64,000 nucleotides of DNA from Actinomycetospora termitidis. GTDB lineage: Bacteria > Actinomycetota > Actinomycetes > Mycobacteriales > Pseudonocardiaceae. The stretch lies in assembly GCF_030286555.1 (NCBI RefSeq), contig NZ_JASVWF010000001.1:1116001-1180000 (forward strand), read 5' to 3'. Both the position numbers and the translations under genes were made by a program. How positions within the stretch are numbered: the stretch's first letter is position 1; each line of letters begins with the position of its first letter. The notes under the pieces were generated by a model. The model made no database searches and was not told the DNA's origin. It saw nothing but the letters and a program-made list of their open reading frames with translations. Below are positions 1 to 8,177 of the stretch, one piece after another.

Positions 1-146
1 GGTCGCCGGGACCGGCAGGGGGAGCCGGGAACCCCGTCGACGGGGTGCCGTAGCATGGTGTGCACAGGGCGATGAGTCCTCGGTTCGGCGTGCGTGCGCA
101 CCCGGGTCGGGTCCTCCTCGCCCGGCGGCTCCCGACGGGCCGCCAC

Positions 147-219
<73 letters not shown>

Positions 220-300
220 CAGCGCGACCGTGCAGGATCGAGGACGGCGCCCCGCGACCCGCAGGTCGGTCCGCGGGAGGCCCGGGGTGAGGACGGAACA

Positions 301-672
301 GTGAGCGAGGACCGCAGCGGCCGTGGGGCCGACCGGCCCGACGGCGACGACGCGCGTCCCACCACCGCCGCGGGTCGTCGTCGTCGTGCCGGCGACGGCG
401 GGGACACCTCCTCGGGCTCGTCGGTCGCCACCAAGGGCTCGCCGACCCCGTCGCGGGACGGCCGCCCGTCCGGGTCCGAGGGCAACGTCCTGCAGCGGCT
501 GCGCCGGTTCCTGCGGGAGGTCGTCGCCGAGCTGCGGAAGGTCCACTGGCCCACGCGTCGGCAGATCGTCGTGTACACGGTGGTGGTCCTGGTCTTCGTG
601 GCCTTCATGGTCACGCTGGTGGGCCTGCTGGACGTCGGTTTCCAGAAGCTGACGTTCACGCTGTTCGGCTGA
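301..672 (+). CDS. secE: Preprotein translocase subunit SecE
   Basis: SecE is the small essential subunit of the SecYEG protein channel in the cytoplasmic membrane. The 123-residue product has a hydrophilic Ser/Arg/Asp-rich N-terminal stretch of about 60 residues. The conserved SecE segment follows ([18 protein letters not shown]), then one membrane helix at about 91-113. Bacterial single-TM SecE is often only 60-85 residues, so the N-terminal arm is long, as in other actinobacteria. I chose GTG 301 because it directly follows the tRNA spacer; the same frame is open upstream to 193, but that runs into the tRNA. nusG follows 61 bases later, the classic secE-nusG pair. Confidence 0.93.
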   Translation: MSEDRSGRGADRPDGDDARPTTAAGRRRRAGDGGDTSSGSSVATKGSPTPSRDGRPSGSEGNVLQRLRRFLREVVAELRKVHWPTRRQIVVYTVVVLVFVAFMVTLVGLLDVGFQKLTFTLFG

Positions 673-733
673 TCGCACGCCGGCACGTCCCGTGCGGTCC
701 ACCGCCGCGCACCCGAAGGAAGTGAGACGAGAA

Positions 734-1744
734 GTGACCTCCGCAGATGTCCCCGCCACCGGGCCCGAGGGCGGCGAGCCCGAGCTCGTGGGCGAGTCCC
801 GCACACGTGGCGTGATCGTGCGCGAGGGCTCGGACCTGAGCACCGAGGAGGCCCCGGCGACCCTCGACGACGCCGAGGTCGCCCGCGCCGCCGCGCAGGC
901 CCGCGAGGAGTCCGACGCGGATGCCGAGGACACCGATCCCGAGCACGACCCCGAGGCCGACCTGGCCGCCGCCCGCGAGGCGCTCGGCGGCCCGACCGGC
1001 GACGGGGACGACGAGCCGGAGGATCAGGCCGTCACCACGGCCGACGAGACCGCGGTGGGCGCCGAGGGTGCCCCGGCGGAGGAGCCCGTCGCCGAGGTCG
1101 AGCCCGACGAGCCCGAGGACCCGGTCCAGGCCCTCAAGGACTCGCTGCGCCTGGCGCCCGGCGACTGGTACGTCGTGCACTCCTACGCCGGCTACGAGAA
1201 CAAGGTGAAGACCAACCTCGAGACGCGCGTGCAGACGCTCGACGTCGAGGACTTCATCTTCCAGGTCGAGGTGCCCACCGAGGAGGTCACCGAGATCAAG
1301 AACGGCCAGCGCAAGCAGGTCCAGCGCAAGGTCCTGCCCGGCTACATCCTCGTGCGGATGGACCTCAACGACGCCTCGTGGAGCGCGGTGCGCAACACGC
1401 CCGGCGTCACCGGGTTCGTCGGGGCGACGTCGCGGCCCTCGCCGCTGACCCTCGACGAGGTCGTGAAGTTCCTGCTGCCGCGCCAGGAGGCCCCGGCGAA
1501 GAAGGCCAAGGGCGGCGCCGACGGGACGTCCGGGACGTCCGCGGCCGCCGCGAGCGGGCCGGCGCCGGTCGAGGTCGACTTCGAGGTCGGCGAGTCGGTC
1601 ACCGTCATGGACGGGCCGTTCGCGACGCTGCCGGCGAGCATCTCCGAGGTCAACGTCGACGCCCAGAAGGTCAAGGTCCTGGTGTCGATCTTCGGCCGCG
1701 AGACCCCGGTGGAGCTGGGCTTCAACCAGGTGTCGAAGATTTGA
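734..1744 (+). CDS. nusG: Transcription termination/antitermination protein NusG
   Basis: NusG binds the RNA polymerase clamp, suppresses pausing and links polymerase to Rho or the ribosome. The NGN domain starts near residue 138 ([16 protein letters not shown]) and the KOW domain ends the protein ([10 protein letters not shown]). An Ala/Gly/Ser linker near residues 253-275 separates them. At 336 residues it is much longer than the roughly 180-residue E. coli protein because of about 135 acidic N-terminal residues. Three in-frame GTG codons (692, 722, 734) could start it. I prefer 734, with the purine-rich GAAGGAAG and GACGAGA stretches upstream, though spacing is not decisive. It is followed by a hairpin and rplK. 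Confidence 0.93.
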   Translation: MTSADVPATGPEGGEPELVGESRTRGVIVREGSDLSTEEAPATLDDAEVARAAAQAREESDADAEDTDPEHDPEADLAAAREALGGPTGDGDDEPEDQAVTTADETAVGAEGAPAEEPVAEVEPDEPEDPVQALKDSLRLAPGDWYVVHSYAGYENKVKTNLETRVQTLDVEDFIFQVEVPTEEVTEIKNGQRKQVQRKVLPGYILVRMDLNDASWSAVRNTPGVTGFVGATSRPSPLTLDEVVKFLLPRQEAPAKKAKGGADGTSGTSAAAASGPAPVEVDFEVGESVTVMDGPFATLPASISEVNVDAQKVKVLVSIFGRETPVELGFNQVSKI

Positions 1745-1749
1745 GTCGT

Positions 1750-1773
1750 CCTCCCGGAGTCCGGTCCGGGAGG
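1750..1773 (+). terminator. Hairpin between nusG and rplK
   Basis: A perfect 9-bp stem, CCTCCCGGA (1750-1758) and TCCGGGAGG (1765-1773), has a 6-base loop and no T tract. It sits 5 bases after the nusG stop. It may be a weak terminator or attenuator, or may stabilise the nusG 3' end, because rplK follows after only 35 bases. Confidence 0.45.
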
Positions 1774-1808
1774 CGAGCCCCGATGAAGAACGTGAGGAAG
1801 TCCTAGGG

Positions 1809-2243
1809 ATGCCCCCGAAGAAGAGGCGACTGTCCGCAGTCGTCAAGCTGCAGATCAAGGCGGGCGCGGCGACGCCCGCGCCGCCGGTCGGCCCCGCGCT
1901 GGGTCAGCACGGCGTCAACATCATGGAGTTCTGCAAGGCCTACAACGCCGCCACCGAGGCGCAGCGCGGGCAGGTCGTGCCGGTCGAGATCTCGATCTAC
2001 GAGGACCGCTCCTTCACCTTCGCGCTCAAGACCCCGCCGGCCGCGAAACTGCTGCTCGCCGCCGCCGGGATCCAGTCCGGCAGCGCGACGCCGCACACCA
2101 AGAAGGTCGGCTCGGTGACCGACGCCCAGGTCCGCGAGATCGCGCAGACCAAGATGGCGGACCTGAACGCGAACGACCTCGACCAGGCCGCGAAGATCAT
2201 CGCCGGGACCGCCCGGTCGATGGGCCTGACCGTCTCCGGCTGA
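1809..2243 (+). CDS. rplK: 50S ribosomal protein L11
   Basis: L11 forms the stalk base with 23S rRNA helices 43/44 and takes part in factor-dependent GTPase activation and the stringent response. The 144-residue product has the normal length. Its N-terminal domain shows [20 protein letters not shown], with the proline pair that contacts thiostrepton-type drugs. The C-terminal RNA-binding domain ends [14 protein letters not shown]. The ATG at 1809 follows nusG by 64 bases. rplA follows 79 bases after the stop. Confidence 0.98.
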   Translation: MPPKKRRLSAVVKLQIKAGAATPAPPVGPALGQHGVNIMEFCKAYNAATEAQRGQVVPVEISIYEDRSFTFALKTPPAAKLLLAAAGIQSGSATPHTKKVGSVTDAQVREIAQTKMADLNANDLDQAAKIIAGTARSMGLTVSG

Positions 2244-2322
2244 GAGCACTCACCGGCAGACCGTGGGAGGGCGTGCGCCGCCCGTCACCACACCTGATCC
2301 ACTCACCACGAAGGAACAGCGA

Positions 2323-3033
2323 ATGAAGCGCAGCAAGGCCTACCGCCAGGCCGCCGAGCTCATCGACGAGGAGCGGCTCTACGCGCCGCTCGAGGCCGTC
2401 GAGCTCGCGAAGAAGACGTCGAACACGAAGATGGACGCGACCGTCGAGGTCGCGATGCGTCTCGGGGTCGACCCCCGCAAGGCCGACCAGATGGTCCGCG
2501 GCACGATCAACCTGCCGCACGGCACCGGCAAGACCGCCCGCGTCATCGTGTTCGCCACCGGCGACAAGGCGACCGAGGCCGAGAACGCCGGCGCCGACGT
2601 CGTCGGGTCCGACGACCTGATCGAGCGCATCCAGGGCGGGTGGCTCGAGTTCGACGCCGCCGTCGCCGCGCCGGACCAGATGGCCAAGGTCGGCCGCGTC
2701 GCCCGCATCCTCGGCCCGCGCGGTCTGATGCCGAACCCGAAGACCGGCACGGTCACCCCGGACGTGGCCCGCGCCGTCTCGGACATCAAGGGCGGCAAGG
2801 TCAACTTCCGCGTGGACAAGCAGGCGAACCTGCACCTGGTCATCGGCAAGGCCAGCTTCGACGCCGAGAAGCTCGTCGAGAACTACGGGGCCGCCCTCGA
2901 CGAGATCCTCCGGGCGAAGCCGGCCGCCGCCAAGGGTCGCTACGTCAAGAAGGTCACCGTGACGACGACGATGGGCCCGGGCATCCCGGTCGACCCGAAC
3001 CGCACGCGCAACCTGGCCTCGACCGAGGCCTGA
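2323..3033 (+). CDS. rplA: 50S ribosomal protein L1
   Basis: L1 forms the mobile stalk that helps release E-site tRNA; in many bacteria it represses its own L11 operon. The 236-residue product carries the L1 signature around [20 protein letters not shown] and a conserved C-terminal half. I chose ATG 2323 because AAGGAACAG lies just upstream and the product then begins [10 protein letters not shown] as in other actinobacterial L1 proteins; the frame is open to 2263 but without family similarity. A strong hairpin follows the stop. Confidence 0.98.
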   Translation: MKRSKAYRQAAELIDEERLYAPLEAVELAKKTSNTKMDATVEVAMRLGVDPRKADQMVRGTINLPHGTGKTARVIVFATGDKATEAENAGADVVGSDDLIERIQGGWLEFDAAVAAPDQMAKVGRVARILGPRGLMPNPKTGTVTPDVARAVSDIKGGKVNFRVDKQANLHLVIGKASFDAEKLVENYGAALDEILRAKPAAAKGRYVKKVTVTTTMGPGIPVDPNRTRNLASTEA

Positions 3034-3046
3034 CCGACCGCGCACC

Positions 3047-3087
3047 ACGGCCCGGGACACCCCGCTCGACGGAGTGTCCCGGGCCGT
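3047..3087 (+). terminator. Terminator after rplK-rplA
   Basis: A perfect 14-bp inverted repeat, ACGGCCCGGGACAC (3047-3060) and GTGTCCCGGGCCGT (3074-3087), encloses a 13-base loop. It starts 13 bases after the rplA stop. There is no T tract. A TATCCT box at 3092-3097 directly after the stem may be the -10 element of the separate rplJL transcript, but no convincing -35 is visible. Confidence 0.7.
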
Positions 3088-3119
3088 CGCGTATCCTGGC
3101 CACGACAGCCCGGCGGATC

Positions 3120-3300
3120 CGTCCGCCGGTATCGTCACCGAGTTCCACCCGAGACCGCTGGTCTCCTCCCCCTCCTCCGGGTGGGGAAGGACGAAGGTCC
3201 GCTCGTCGGACGGCCCGCGCAGGAGGACGAGGCAGCGATGCGCCGCGGGCCCCGGCCCGTGCCACCTCATCGAGCCCCGTGCGCCTGCGCACGGGGCTCC
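3120..3300 (+). ncRNA. L10-type ribosomal protein leader upstream of rplJ
   Basis: The 334-base gap before rplJ holds structured RNA. A short hairpin GAGACC/GGTCTC (3151-3165) is followed by a purine-rich segment with GAAGGTCC (3193-3200). A perfect 12-bp palindrome then forms a hairpin at 3273-3298 (AGCCCCGTGCGC/GCGCACGGGGCT). This order resembles the L10 leader by which L10(L12)4 complexes repress rplJL. Assignment rests on position and these motifs; a covariance-model search was not possible. Confidence 0.6.
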
Positions 3301-3367
3301 CGTCGTTTCCGGGCCCGTCGTTCTCGGGAGAACCGTCCGTACGCCCGAGTGAGGAGAGGAGGCGCGG

Positions 3368-3964
3368 ATGGCTGAACGTGCACCGGCCGCCGACAAGGTG
3401 GCCGCCGTCGCCGAGATCACCGCGGAGTTCCGCGACGCCTCGGCCATGGTCGTGACCGAGTACCGGGGCCTGTCGATGAAGCAGATCACGCAGCTGCGTC
3501 GATCGCTGGGCTCCGACGTGACCTACGCCGTCGCGAAGAACACCCTGGTCAAGCGGGCTGCCGCCGAGGCCGGGGTCGAGGGGCTGGACGACCTGCTCGT
3601 CGGCCCGACGGCGATCGCGTTCGTGTCCGGGGAGCCCGTCGACGCCGCCAAGGCGCTGCGGGAGTTCCAGAAGGACAACAAGGCCCTCGTCGTCAAGGGC
3701 GGCTACATGGAGGGGCGTCCCCTCTCCGCCGCCGAGATCGACAAGCTGGCCGACCTCGAGAGCCGCGAGGTCCTGCTGGCGAAGCTCGCGGGAGCCATGA
3801 AGGGCAACCTCGCGAAGGCCGCCGGCCTGTTCAACGCCCCGGCCTCGCAGATCGCCCGGCTCGCCGCGGCCCTGCAGGAGAAGCGGGCCGCCGAGGGCAG
3901 CGGGAGCACCGAGGAGGCCGTCGCCGCGGTCGAGTCGGCCGACGCCGCCGCTGCCGACGCCTGA
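3368..3964 (+). CDS. rplJ: 50S ribosomal protein L10
   Basis: L10 anchors the L7/L12 dimers to the ribosomal stalk. The 198-residue product has the N-terminal rRNA-binding domain ([30 protein letters not shown]) and a C-terminal helix for L12 dimers. The final 30 residues or so are Ala/Ser/Glu-rich. ATG 3368 follows GAGGAGAGGAGG, a strong ribosome-binding site. Its transcript is probably controlled by the leader upstream. rplL follows after 73 bases, the universal rplJL pair. Confidence 0.97.
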   Translation: MAERAPAADKVAAVAEITAEFRDASAMVVTEYRGLSMKQITQLRRSLGSDVTYAVAKNTLVKRAAAEAGVEGLDDLLVGPTAIAFVSGEPVDAAKALREFQKDNKALVVKGGYMEGRPLSAAEIDKLADLESREVLLAKLAGAMKGNLAKAAGLFNAPASQIARLAAALQEKRAAEGSGSTEEAVAAVESADAAAADA

Positions 3965-4037
3965 CGGGTCGACCCCGACCCACCCACCAGCCCGCCCGGT
4001 CGCACACCGGGCGTCGTACGAGGAAGGAACCGCCACC

Positions 4038-4427
4038 ATGGCGAAGCTGTCCACCGACGAGCTGCTCGACGCCTTCAAGGAGATGACGCTCCTCGAGCTC
4101 TCGGAGTTCGTGAAGCAGTTCGAGGAGACCTTCGAGGTCACCGCGGCCGCCCCGGTCGCCGCGGCCGCCGCCCCGGCCGCCGGCGGTGCCGCCGCGCCGG
4201 CCGAGGAGGAGAAGGACGAGTTCAACGTCGTCCTCGAGGCCGCCGGCGACAAGAAGATCCAGGTCATCAAGGTCGTCCGCGAGGTCGTCTCGGGCCTGGG
4301 CCTCAAGGAGGCCAAGGAGCTCGTCGAGAGCGCCCCGAAGCCGATCGTCGAGGGTGCCACCAAGGAGGCCGCCGAGGCCGCCAAGGCGAAGCTCGAGGAG
4401 GCCGGCGCCAAGGTCAGCCTGACCTGA
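4038..4427 (+). CDS. rplL: 50S ribosomal protein L7/L12
   Basis: L7/L12 forms the flexible stalk that recruits translational GTPases. The 129-residue product shows an N-terminal dimerisation domain ([20 protein letters not shown]), an Ala/Pro hinge at about 38-58, and the C-terminal factor-binding domain ([25 protein letters not shown]). GAGGAAGGAA precedes ATG 4038. A strong terminator follows, which separates this operon from the mce cluster. Confidence 0.98.
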   Translation: MAKLSTDELLDAFKEMTLLELSEFVKQFEETFEVTAAAPVAAAAAPAAGGAAAPAEEEKDEFNVVLEAAGDKKIQVIKVVREVVSGLGLKEAKELVESAPKPIVEGATKEAAEAAKAKLEEAGAKVSLT

Positions 4428-4472
4428 TCCGGCGCTGACCGCGTCTCCCTGAGGAGGCGCTGCACGACCGCC

Positions 4473-4510
4473 ACGACGGGGCGGGGTCCATCCGGACCCC
4501 GCCCCGTCGT
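4473..4510 (+). terminator. Terminator after rplJL
   Basis: A perfect 17-bp stem runs from 4473 to 4489 (beginning ACGACGGGGCGGGG) and from 4494 to 4510, with the 4-base loop ATCC. It is one of the strongest hairpins in the window, followed by CGTCTCC rather than a T tract. It ends the rplJL transcript and isolates the mce promoter. Confidence 0.8.
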
Positions 4511-4604
4511 CGTCTCCTGGACCGTTCGGAGCAGCAATCCGGACCATCGGCTCACCCGTTCGCCCAGGGCCGGCCTCCTCCGTACGCAGGGGTATCCCTC
4601 CCGG

Positions 4605-4632
4605 GTGACGGGGGTTACCCGTCCAGTAACCT
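4605..4632 (+). promoter_or_regulatory. Candidate mce promoter with overlapping palindromic operator
   Basis: The boxes GTGACG (4605-4610) and TAACCT (4627-4632) are spaced 16 bases apart and look like a -35/-10 pair. The inverted repeat GGTTAC (4613-4618) - 7 bases - GTAACC (4626-4631) covers the spacer and the -10 box. A repressor bound there would block polymerase. The half-site is the kind used by TetR-family lipid regulators, but no regulator gene lies nearby, so this is inference. The rest of the 4428-4758 gap shows only the rplL terminator. Confidence 0.45.
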
Positions 4633-4758
4633 CCCCTGGCACCCGTCGTTGTCGATGTGATGCCCGACTCCTCGGGCCGTCGCGCCGAGACCGGGCGCAC
4701 AGCTCGAGTCGGTCCGTCGCGGACGGCGAGGTCGGACACCAGGCCGGGAGGAAGTTCC

Positions 4759-6495
4759 ATGGGTGGCGTCGAGGTCGGGATCAAGAACCTCTCGAAGTCG
4801 TTCGGCAGCTCGAACATCTGGTCCGACGTGACGCTGACGCTGCCGGCGGGCGAGGTCAGTGTCCTGCTCGGTCCGTCGGGAACCGGTAAGTCGGTCCTGC
4901 TGAAGTCGATCATCGGGCTTCTGAAGCCGGAGAAGGGCTCGATCTTCATCCACGACACCGACCTCGTGCGGTGCTCGGAGTCGAAGCTCTACGAGATCCG
5001 GAAGCTGTTCGGGGTGCTGTTCCAGGACGGCGCGCTGTTCGGGTCGATGAACCTCTACGACAACATCGCGTTCCCGCTGCGCGAGCACACCCGCAAGGGC
5101 GAGTCCGAGATCAAGGACATCGTCATGGAGAAGCTCGACCTGGTCGGGCTCGGCGGCGCGGAGGACAAGCTCCCCGGCGAGATCTCCGGCGGGATGAAGA
5201 AGCGCGCCGGCCTCGCCCGCGCGCTGGTGCTCGACCCGGAGATCATCCTGGTCGACGAGCCCGACTCCGGCCTGGACCCGGTGCGCACGGCGTACCTCAA
5301 CCAGCTGATCGTCGACCTGAACACCCAGCTCGACGCGACGATCCTGATCGTCACCCACCACCTGGGCACGGCCCGGTCGCTCCCGGACAACATCGGGATG
5401 CTGTTCCGCCGCAACCTGGTGATGTTCGGCCCGCGCGAGGTGCTGCTGACCTCCGAGGAGCCCGTGGTCCAGCAGTTCCTGCAGGGCCGCCGCATCGGTC
5501 CCATCGGGATGTCCGAGGAGAAGGACACCGCCCAGATGGAAGCCGAGATGGAGGAGCTCAAGAAGCAGGGCGGCTCGGCGGAGTCCGAGGAGTCGTTCAT
5601 CGACCCGCAGCTGCTGCCGACCGAGGGGCTCGGCGAGCGCAAGGCGACCCAGCGCCGCAAGGACCGGGTCATGCAGATCCTCCACACCCTCCCGGAGAAG
5701 GCGCAGTCGGCCATCCTCGAGTCGCTGACCGAGGAGGACATGGAGCGCTACGGGATCTCGCGCGACCAGGACCGCACCGAGCTCATCGAGGTCACCCGGG
5801 ACAACCCTCCGGAGGACGCCGACCCGTTCGGGTACCAGGCGATGGAGGAGAACCAGACCGAGTCGATGACCGAGGGGTCGCCGGCGGAGTCCGGTGGCGA
5901 GCCCGGCTCGGGCGACCCGGACGGCGACCCGGAGGCCCGCAAGGCCCCGCCGGAGCCGCCGGAGTCCGACGAGCCGCTCGTGGGTGTCCCGGTCGACGAC
6001 TACGCCGGCGGCACGGTCGTGCTCCCGCAGGCCGGCGAGCACACCAAGGACGAGGACGAGAAGTCCGACGAGGGCGGCAACGCGCCCGAGGACGCGTCCG
6101 GTTCCGGCTCGGAGGCGTCGGAGACGGCGGCCGACGAGACGCGGACCGACCCCGGTAACGACACCGGGACCACCGAGGACTCCGACGAGCAGCGCACCGA
6201 GCAGATCCCGGTGGCGCAGGACGGCGGGTCCTCGGGCGGCTCCGGCGCGACCGGTGAGGACGACGGGCCCACCCAGCTCGTCGCGACGCAGCCGGCCGGG
6301 TCCGACCGGGGCGAGGAGCGGTCCGGGTGGGCGGCTCCCGCGGCCACCGACGGGTCCGGGCAGGAGCAGTCCGCGGCCGATCAGCTCGCCGGCGGCGCGA
6401 ACCCGCAGAACCCCCAGCCGCAGCAGCAGGGCGGCCAGGGACACCGGCGCTCCGAGGGCGGCCTGCGGCGCCTGTTCCGGCGGGGCGACTCGTGA
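4759..6495 (+). CDS. mceG: MceG/Mkl-type ABC transporter ATPase with long acidic C-terminal tail
   Basis: This cytoplasmic ATPase powers Mce lipid importers by binding YrbE permeases. Of 578 residues, 1-250 form the ABC domain: Walker A GPSGTGKS (38-45), signature ISGGMKKRAGLARA from 142, Walker B ILVDEPDSGLDP (163-174). A charged helical region typical of Mkl follows (about 251-335). Then comes an Asp/Glu/Gly/Ser-rich, probably disordered tail to about 567, ending in a basic GLRRLFRRGDS. Known MceG proteins are about 330-360 residues, so the tail adds about 230. I chose ATG 4759 for the GGGAGGAAG site upstream; the frame is open to 4657. The stop overlaps the yrbE start by four bases. Confidence 0.93.
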   Translation: MGGVEVGIKNLSKSFGSSNIWSDVTLTLPAGEVSVLLGPSGTGKSVLLKSIIGLLKPEKGSIFIHDTDLVRCSESKLYEIRKLFGVLFQDGALFGSMNLYDNIAFPLREHTRKGESEIKDIVMEKLDLVGLGGAEDKLPGEISGGMKKRAGLARALVLDPEIILVDEPDSGLDPVRTAYLNQLIVDLNTQLDATILIVTHHLGTARSLPDNIGMLFRRNLVMFGPREVLLTSEEPVVQQFLQGRRIGPIGMSEEKDTAQMEAEMEELKKQGGSAESEESFIDPQLLPTEGLGERKATQRRKDRVMQILHTLPEKAQSAILESLTEEDMERYGISRDQDRTELIEVTRDNPPEDADPFGYQAMEENQTESMTEGSPAESGGEPGSGDPDGDPEARKAPPEPPESDEPLVGVPVDDYAGGTVVLPQAGEHTKDEDEKSDEGGNAPEDASGSGSEASETAADETRTDPGNDTGTTEDSDEQRTEQIPVAQDGGSSGGSGATGEDDGPTQLVATQPAGSDRGEERSGWAAPAATDGSGQEQSAADQLAGGANPQNPQPQQQGGQGHRRSEGGLRRLFRRGDS

Positions 6496-7286
6496 CGTCG
6501 CGGATCACGGCCGGGCGCTTCCCGGGCGCCGGGGCCCTCTCCGCGACGGGCAAGCTCTTCGCCCTCGGTCTGGACATCTTCGTCGGCATCTTCCAGCGGC
6601 CGTTCCAGACGAAGGAGTTCATCGAGCAGTGCTGGTTCATCTCGCGGGTGTGCATCCTGCCCGCGGCGCTGGTCTCGATCTCCTTCGGTTCGGTCATCTC
6701 GCTGCAGCTGGGCTCGCTGATCCGGCAGTTCGGTGCCCAGTCGTTCTCCGGCGCGGCCAGCACCCTGGCCGTCATCCAGCAGGCCGCCCCCGTCATCTGC
6801 GCCCTGCTGGTGGCGGGCGCGGGCGGGTCGGCGGTCTGCGCGGACCTCGGCGCCCGCACCATCCGTGAGGAGATCGACGCGATGGAGGTGCTGGGCATCA
6901 ACCCCATCCAGCGCCTCGTCGTCCCCCGCGTCCTCGCCGCGATGCTCGTGTCGGCCCTGCTGTTCGGCCTGGTCTCGATCGTCGGCGTCGCCGGCGGCTA
7001 CTACTTCAACGTGGTCCTGCAGGGCGTCACCCCGGGCGCCTACATCCAGGGCTTCTCGGCACTCTCGAAGCCCAGCGACCTGCTGGTCGGCTTCATCAAG
7101 GCGGTCCTGTTCGGCCTCGCGGCCGGGGTCGTCGCGGCCTACCGGGGGCTGAACCCCTCGGGCGGGCCGAAGGGCGTGGGGGACGCGGTCAACCAGGCCG
7201 TCGTCATCACGTTCATCCTGCTGTTCGCGATCAACGTGATCGTGACCGCCGTGTACCTGAACCTCGTCCCACCGAACAAGTTCTAG
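6492..7286 (+). CDS. yrbEA: YrbE/MlaE-family Mce permease A
   Basis: This is one of the two permease subunits of the Mce transporter, a cytoplasmic membrane protein that forms a heterodimer with the next gene product. Its 264 residues hold the MlaE-type pattern: a long N-terminal amphipathic region, then about five membrane helices. The conserved segment RTIREEIDAMEVLGINPIQR contains the EExDAMxxMGI-like motif expected to contact the ATPase. GTG 6492 overlaps the mceG stop by 4 bases, which indicates coupling; the frame is open to 6327, but that would lie inside mceG. Confidence 0.93.
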   Translation: MTSRITAGRFPGAGALSATGKLFALGLDIFVGIFQRPFQTKEFIEQCWFISRVCILPAALVSISFGSVISLQLGSLIRQFGAQSFSGAASTLAVIQQAAPVICALLVAGAGGSAVCADLGARTIREEIDAMEVLGINPIQRLVVPRVLAAMLVSALLFGLVSIVGVAGGYYFNVVLQGVTPGAYIQGFSALSKPSDLLVGFIKAVLFGLAAGVVAAYRGLNPSGGPKGVGDAVNQAVVITFILLFAINVIVTAVYLNLVPPNKF

Positions 7287-7337
7287 GCACGGACCCCTCA
7301 TGCGGCTCGCTCCCCACACGGCCGGAGACACACACCG

Positions 7338-8177
7338 ATGGCAGTGATCACGCGTCGCGCCCGCGCGCTCGTGGACGCCCCCCTGGGGGTCCTCGACACG
7401 ATGGGGGACCAGGCGGCGTTCTTCGCGAAGACGATCGGCTGGATCCCCCGCACCCTGCGTCGCTACAAGCGCGAGGTGCTGCGCCTGCTCACCGAGGTGG
7501 CCTTCGGGTCGGGTGCCCTGGCGCTGATCGGCGGCACGGTCGTCATCGTCGCGACCCTGACGTTCTTCACCGGCTCCGTGGTCGGGCTGCAGAGCTACTC
7601 GGCCCTGAACCAGATCGGTACCTCGGCGTTCTCCGGCTTCGTCACCGCGTACTTCAACACCCGTGAGGTGGCGCCGCTGGTCGGCGCGCTCGCCCTGTCC
7701 GCGACCGTCGGCGCCGGGTTCACCGCGCAGCTCGGCGCGCAGCGGGTGTCCGAGGAGATCGACGCGCTCGAGGTCATGGCGGTGCCGTCGCTGCCCTTCC
7801 TGGTGACCTCGCGGGTGATCGCCGGCTTCATCGCCGTCATCCCGCTCTACGTCATCGGGCTGGTCGCGTCGTACCTGGCCTCACGGCTGCTGGTGACGAA
7901 CTTCTACACCCAGTCGTCGGGCACCTACGACCACTACTTCAACCTGTTCCTGCCGCCCGAGGACGTCGTCTACTCGTTCGCCAAGGTCCTCGTCTTCGCC
8001 TTCGCGATCATCCTGATCCACTGCTACTACGGCTACAACGCCGGCGGCGGCCCCGCCGGCGTGGGCGTGGCCGTCGGGAACGCGGTGCGGAACTCCATCG
8101 TCGTCTTCACCGTCCTGGACAACCTGTTGACGCTCGCGATCTGGGGCACCACGACGTCGATCCGGATCGCCGGATGA
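7338..8177 (+). CDS. yrbEB: YrbE/MlaE-family Mce permease B
   Basis: This second MlaE-type permease pairs with the preceding one. The 279-residue product has helices at about 53-80, 100-130, 150-180 and near the C-terminus. It contains RVSEEIDALEVMAVPSLPFL, the same coupling motif as YrbE-A. ATG 7338 lies 51 bases after yrbE-A. The stop overlaps the first mce start (ATGA at 8174), so the permease and the Mce chains are probably made in coupled fashion. Confidence 0.93.
   Translation: MAVITRRARALVDAPLGVLDTMGDQAAFFAKTIGWIPRTLRRYKREVLRLLTEVAFGSGALALIGGTVVIVATLTFFTGSVVGLQSYSALNQIGTSAFSGFVTAYFNTREVAPLVGALALSATVGAGFTAQLGAQRVSEEIDALEVMAVPSLPFLVTSRVIAGFIAVIPLYVIGLVASYLASRLLVTNFYTQSSGTYDHYFNLFLPPEDVVYSFAKVLVFAFAIILIHCYYGYNAGGGPAGVGVAVGNAVRNSIVVFTVLDNLLTLAIWGTTTSIRIAG

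Noticed and set aside
4657-4758. Upstream ATG start for mceG
   Set aside because: It would add 34 residues without family similarity and lacks a ribosome site; ATG 4759 has GGGAGGAAG at good spacing.
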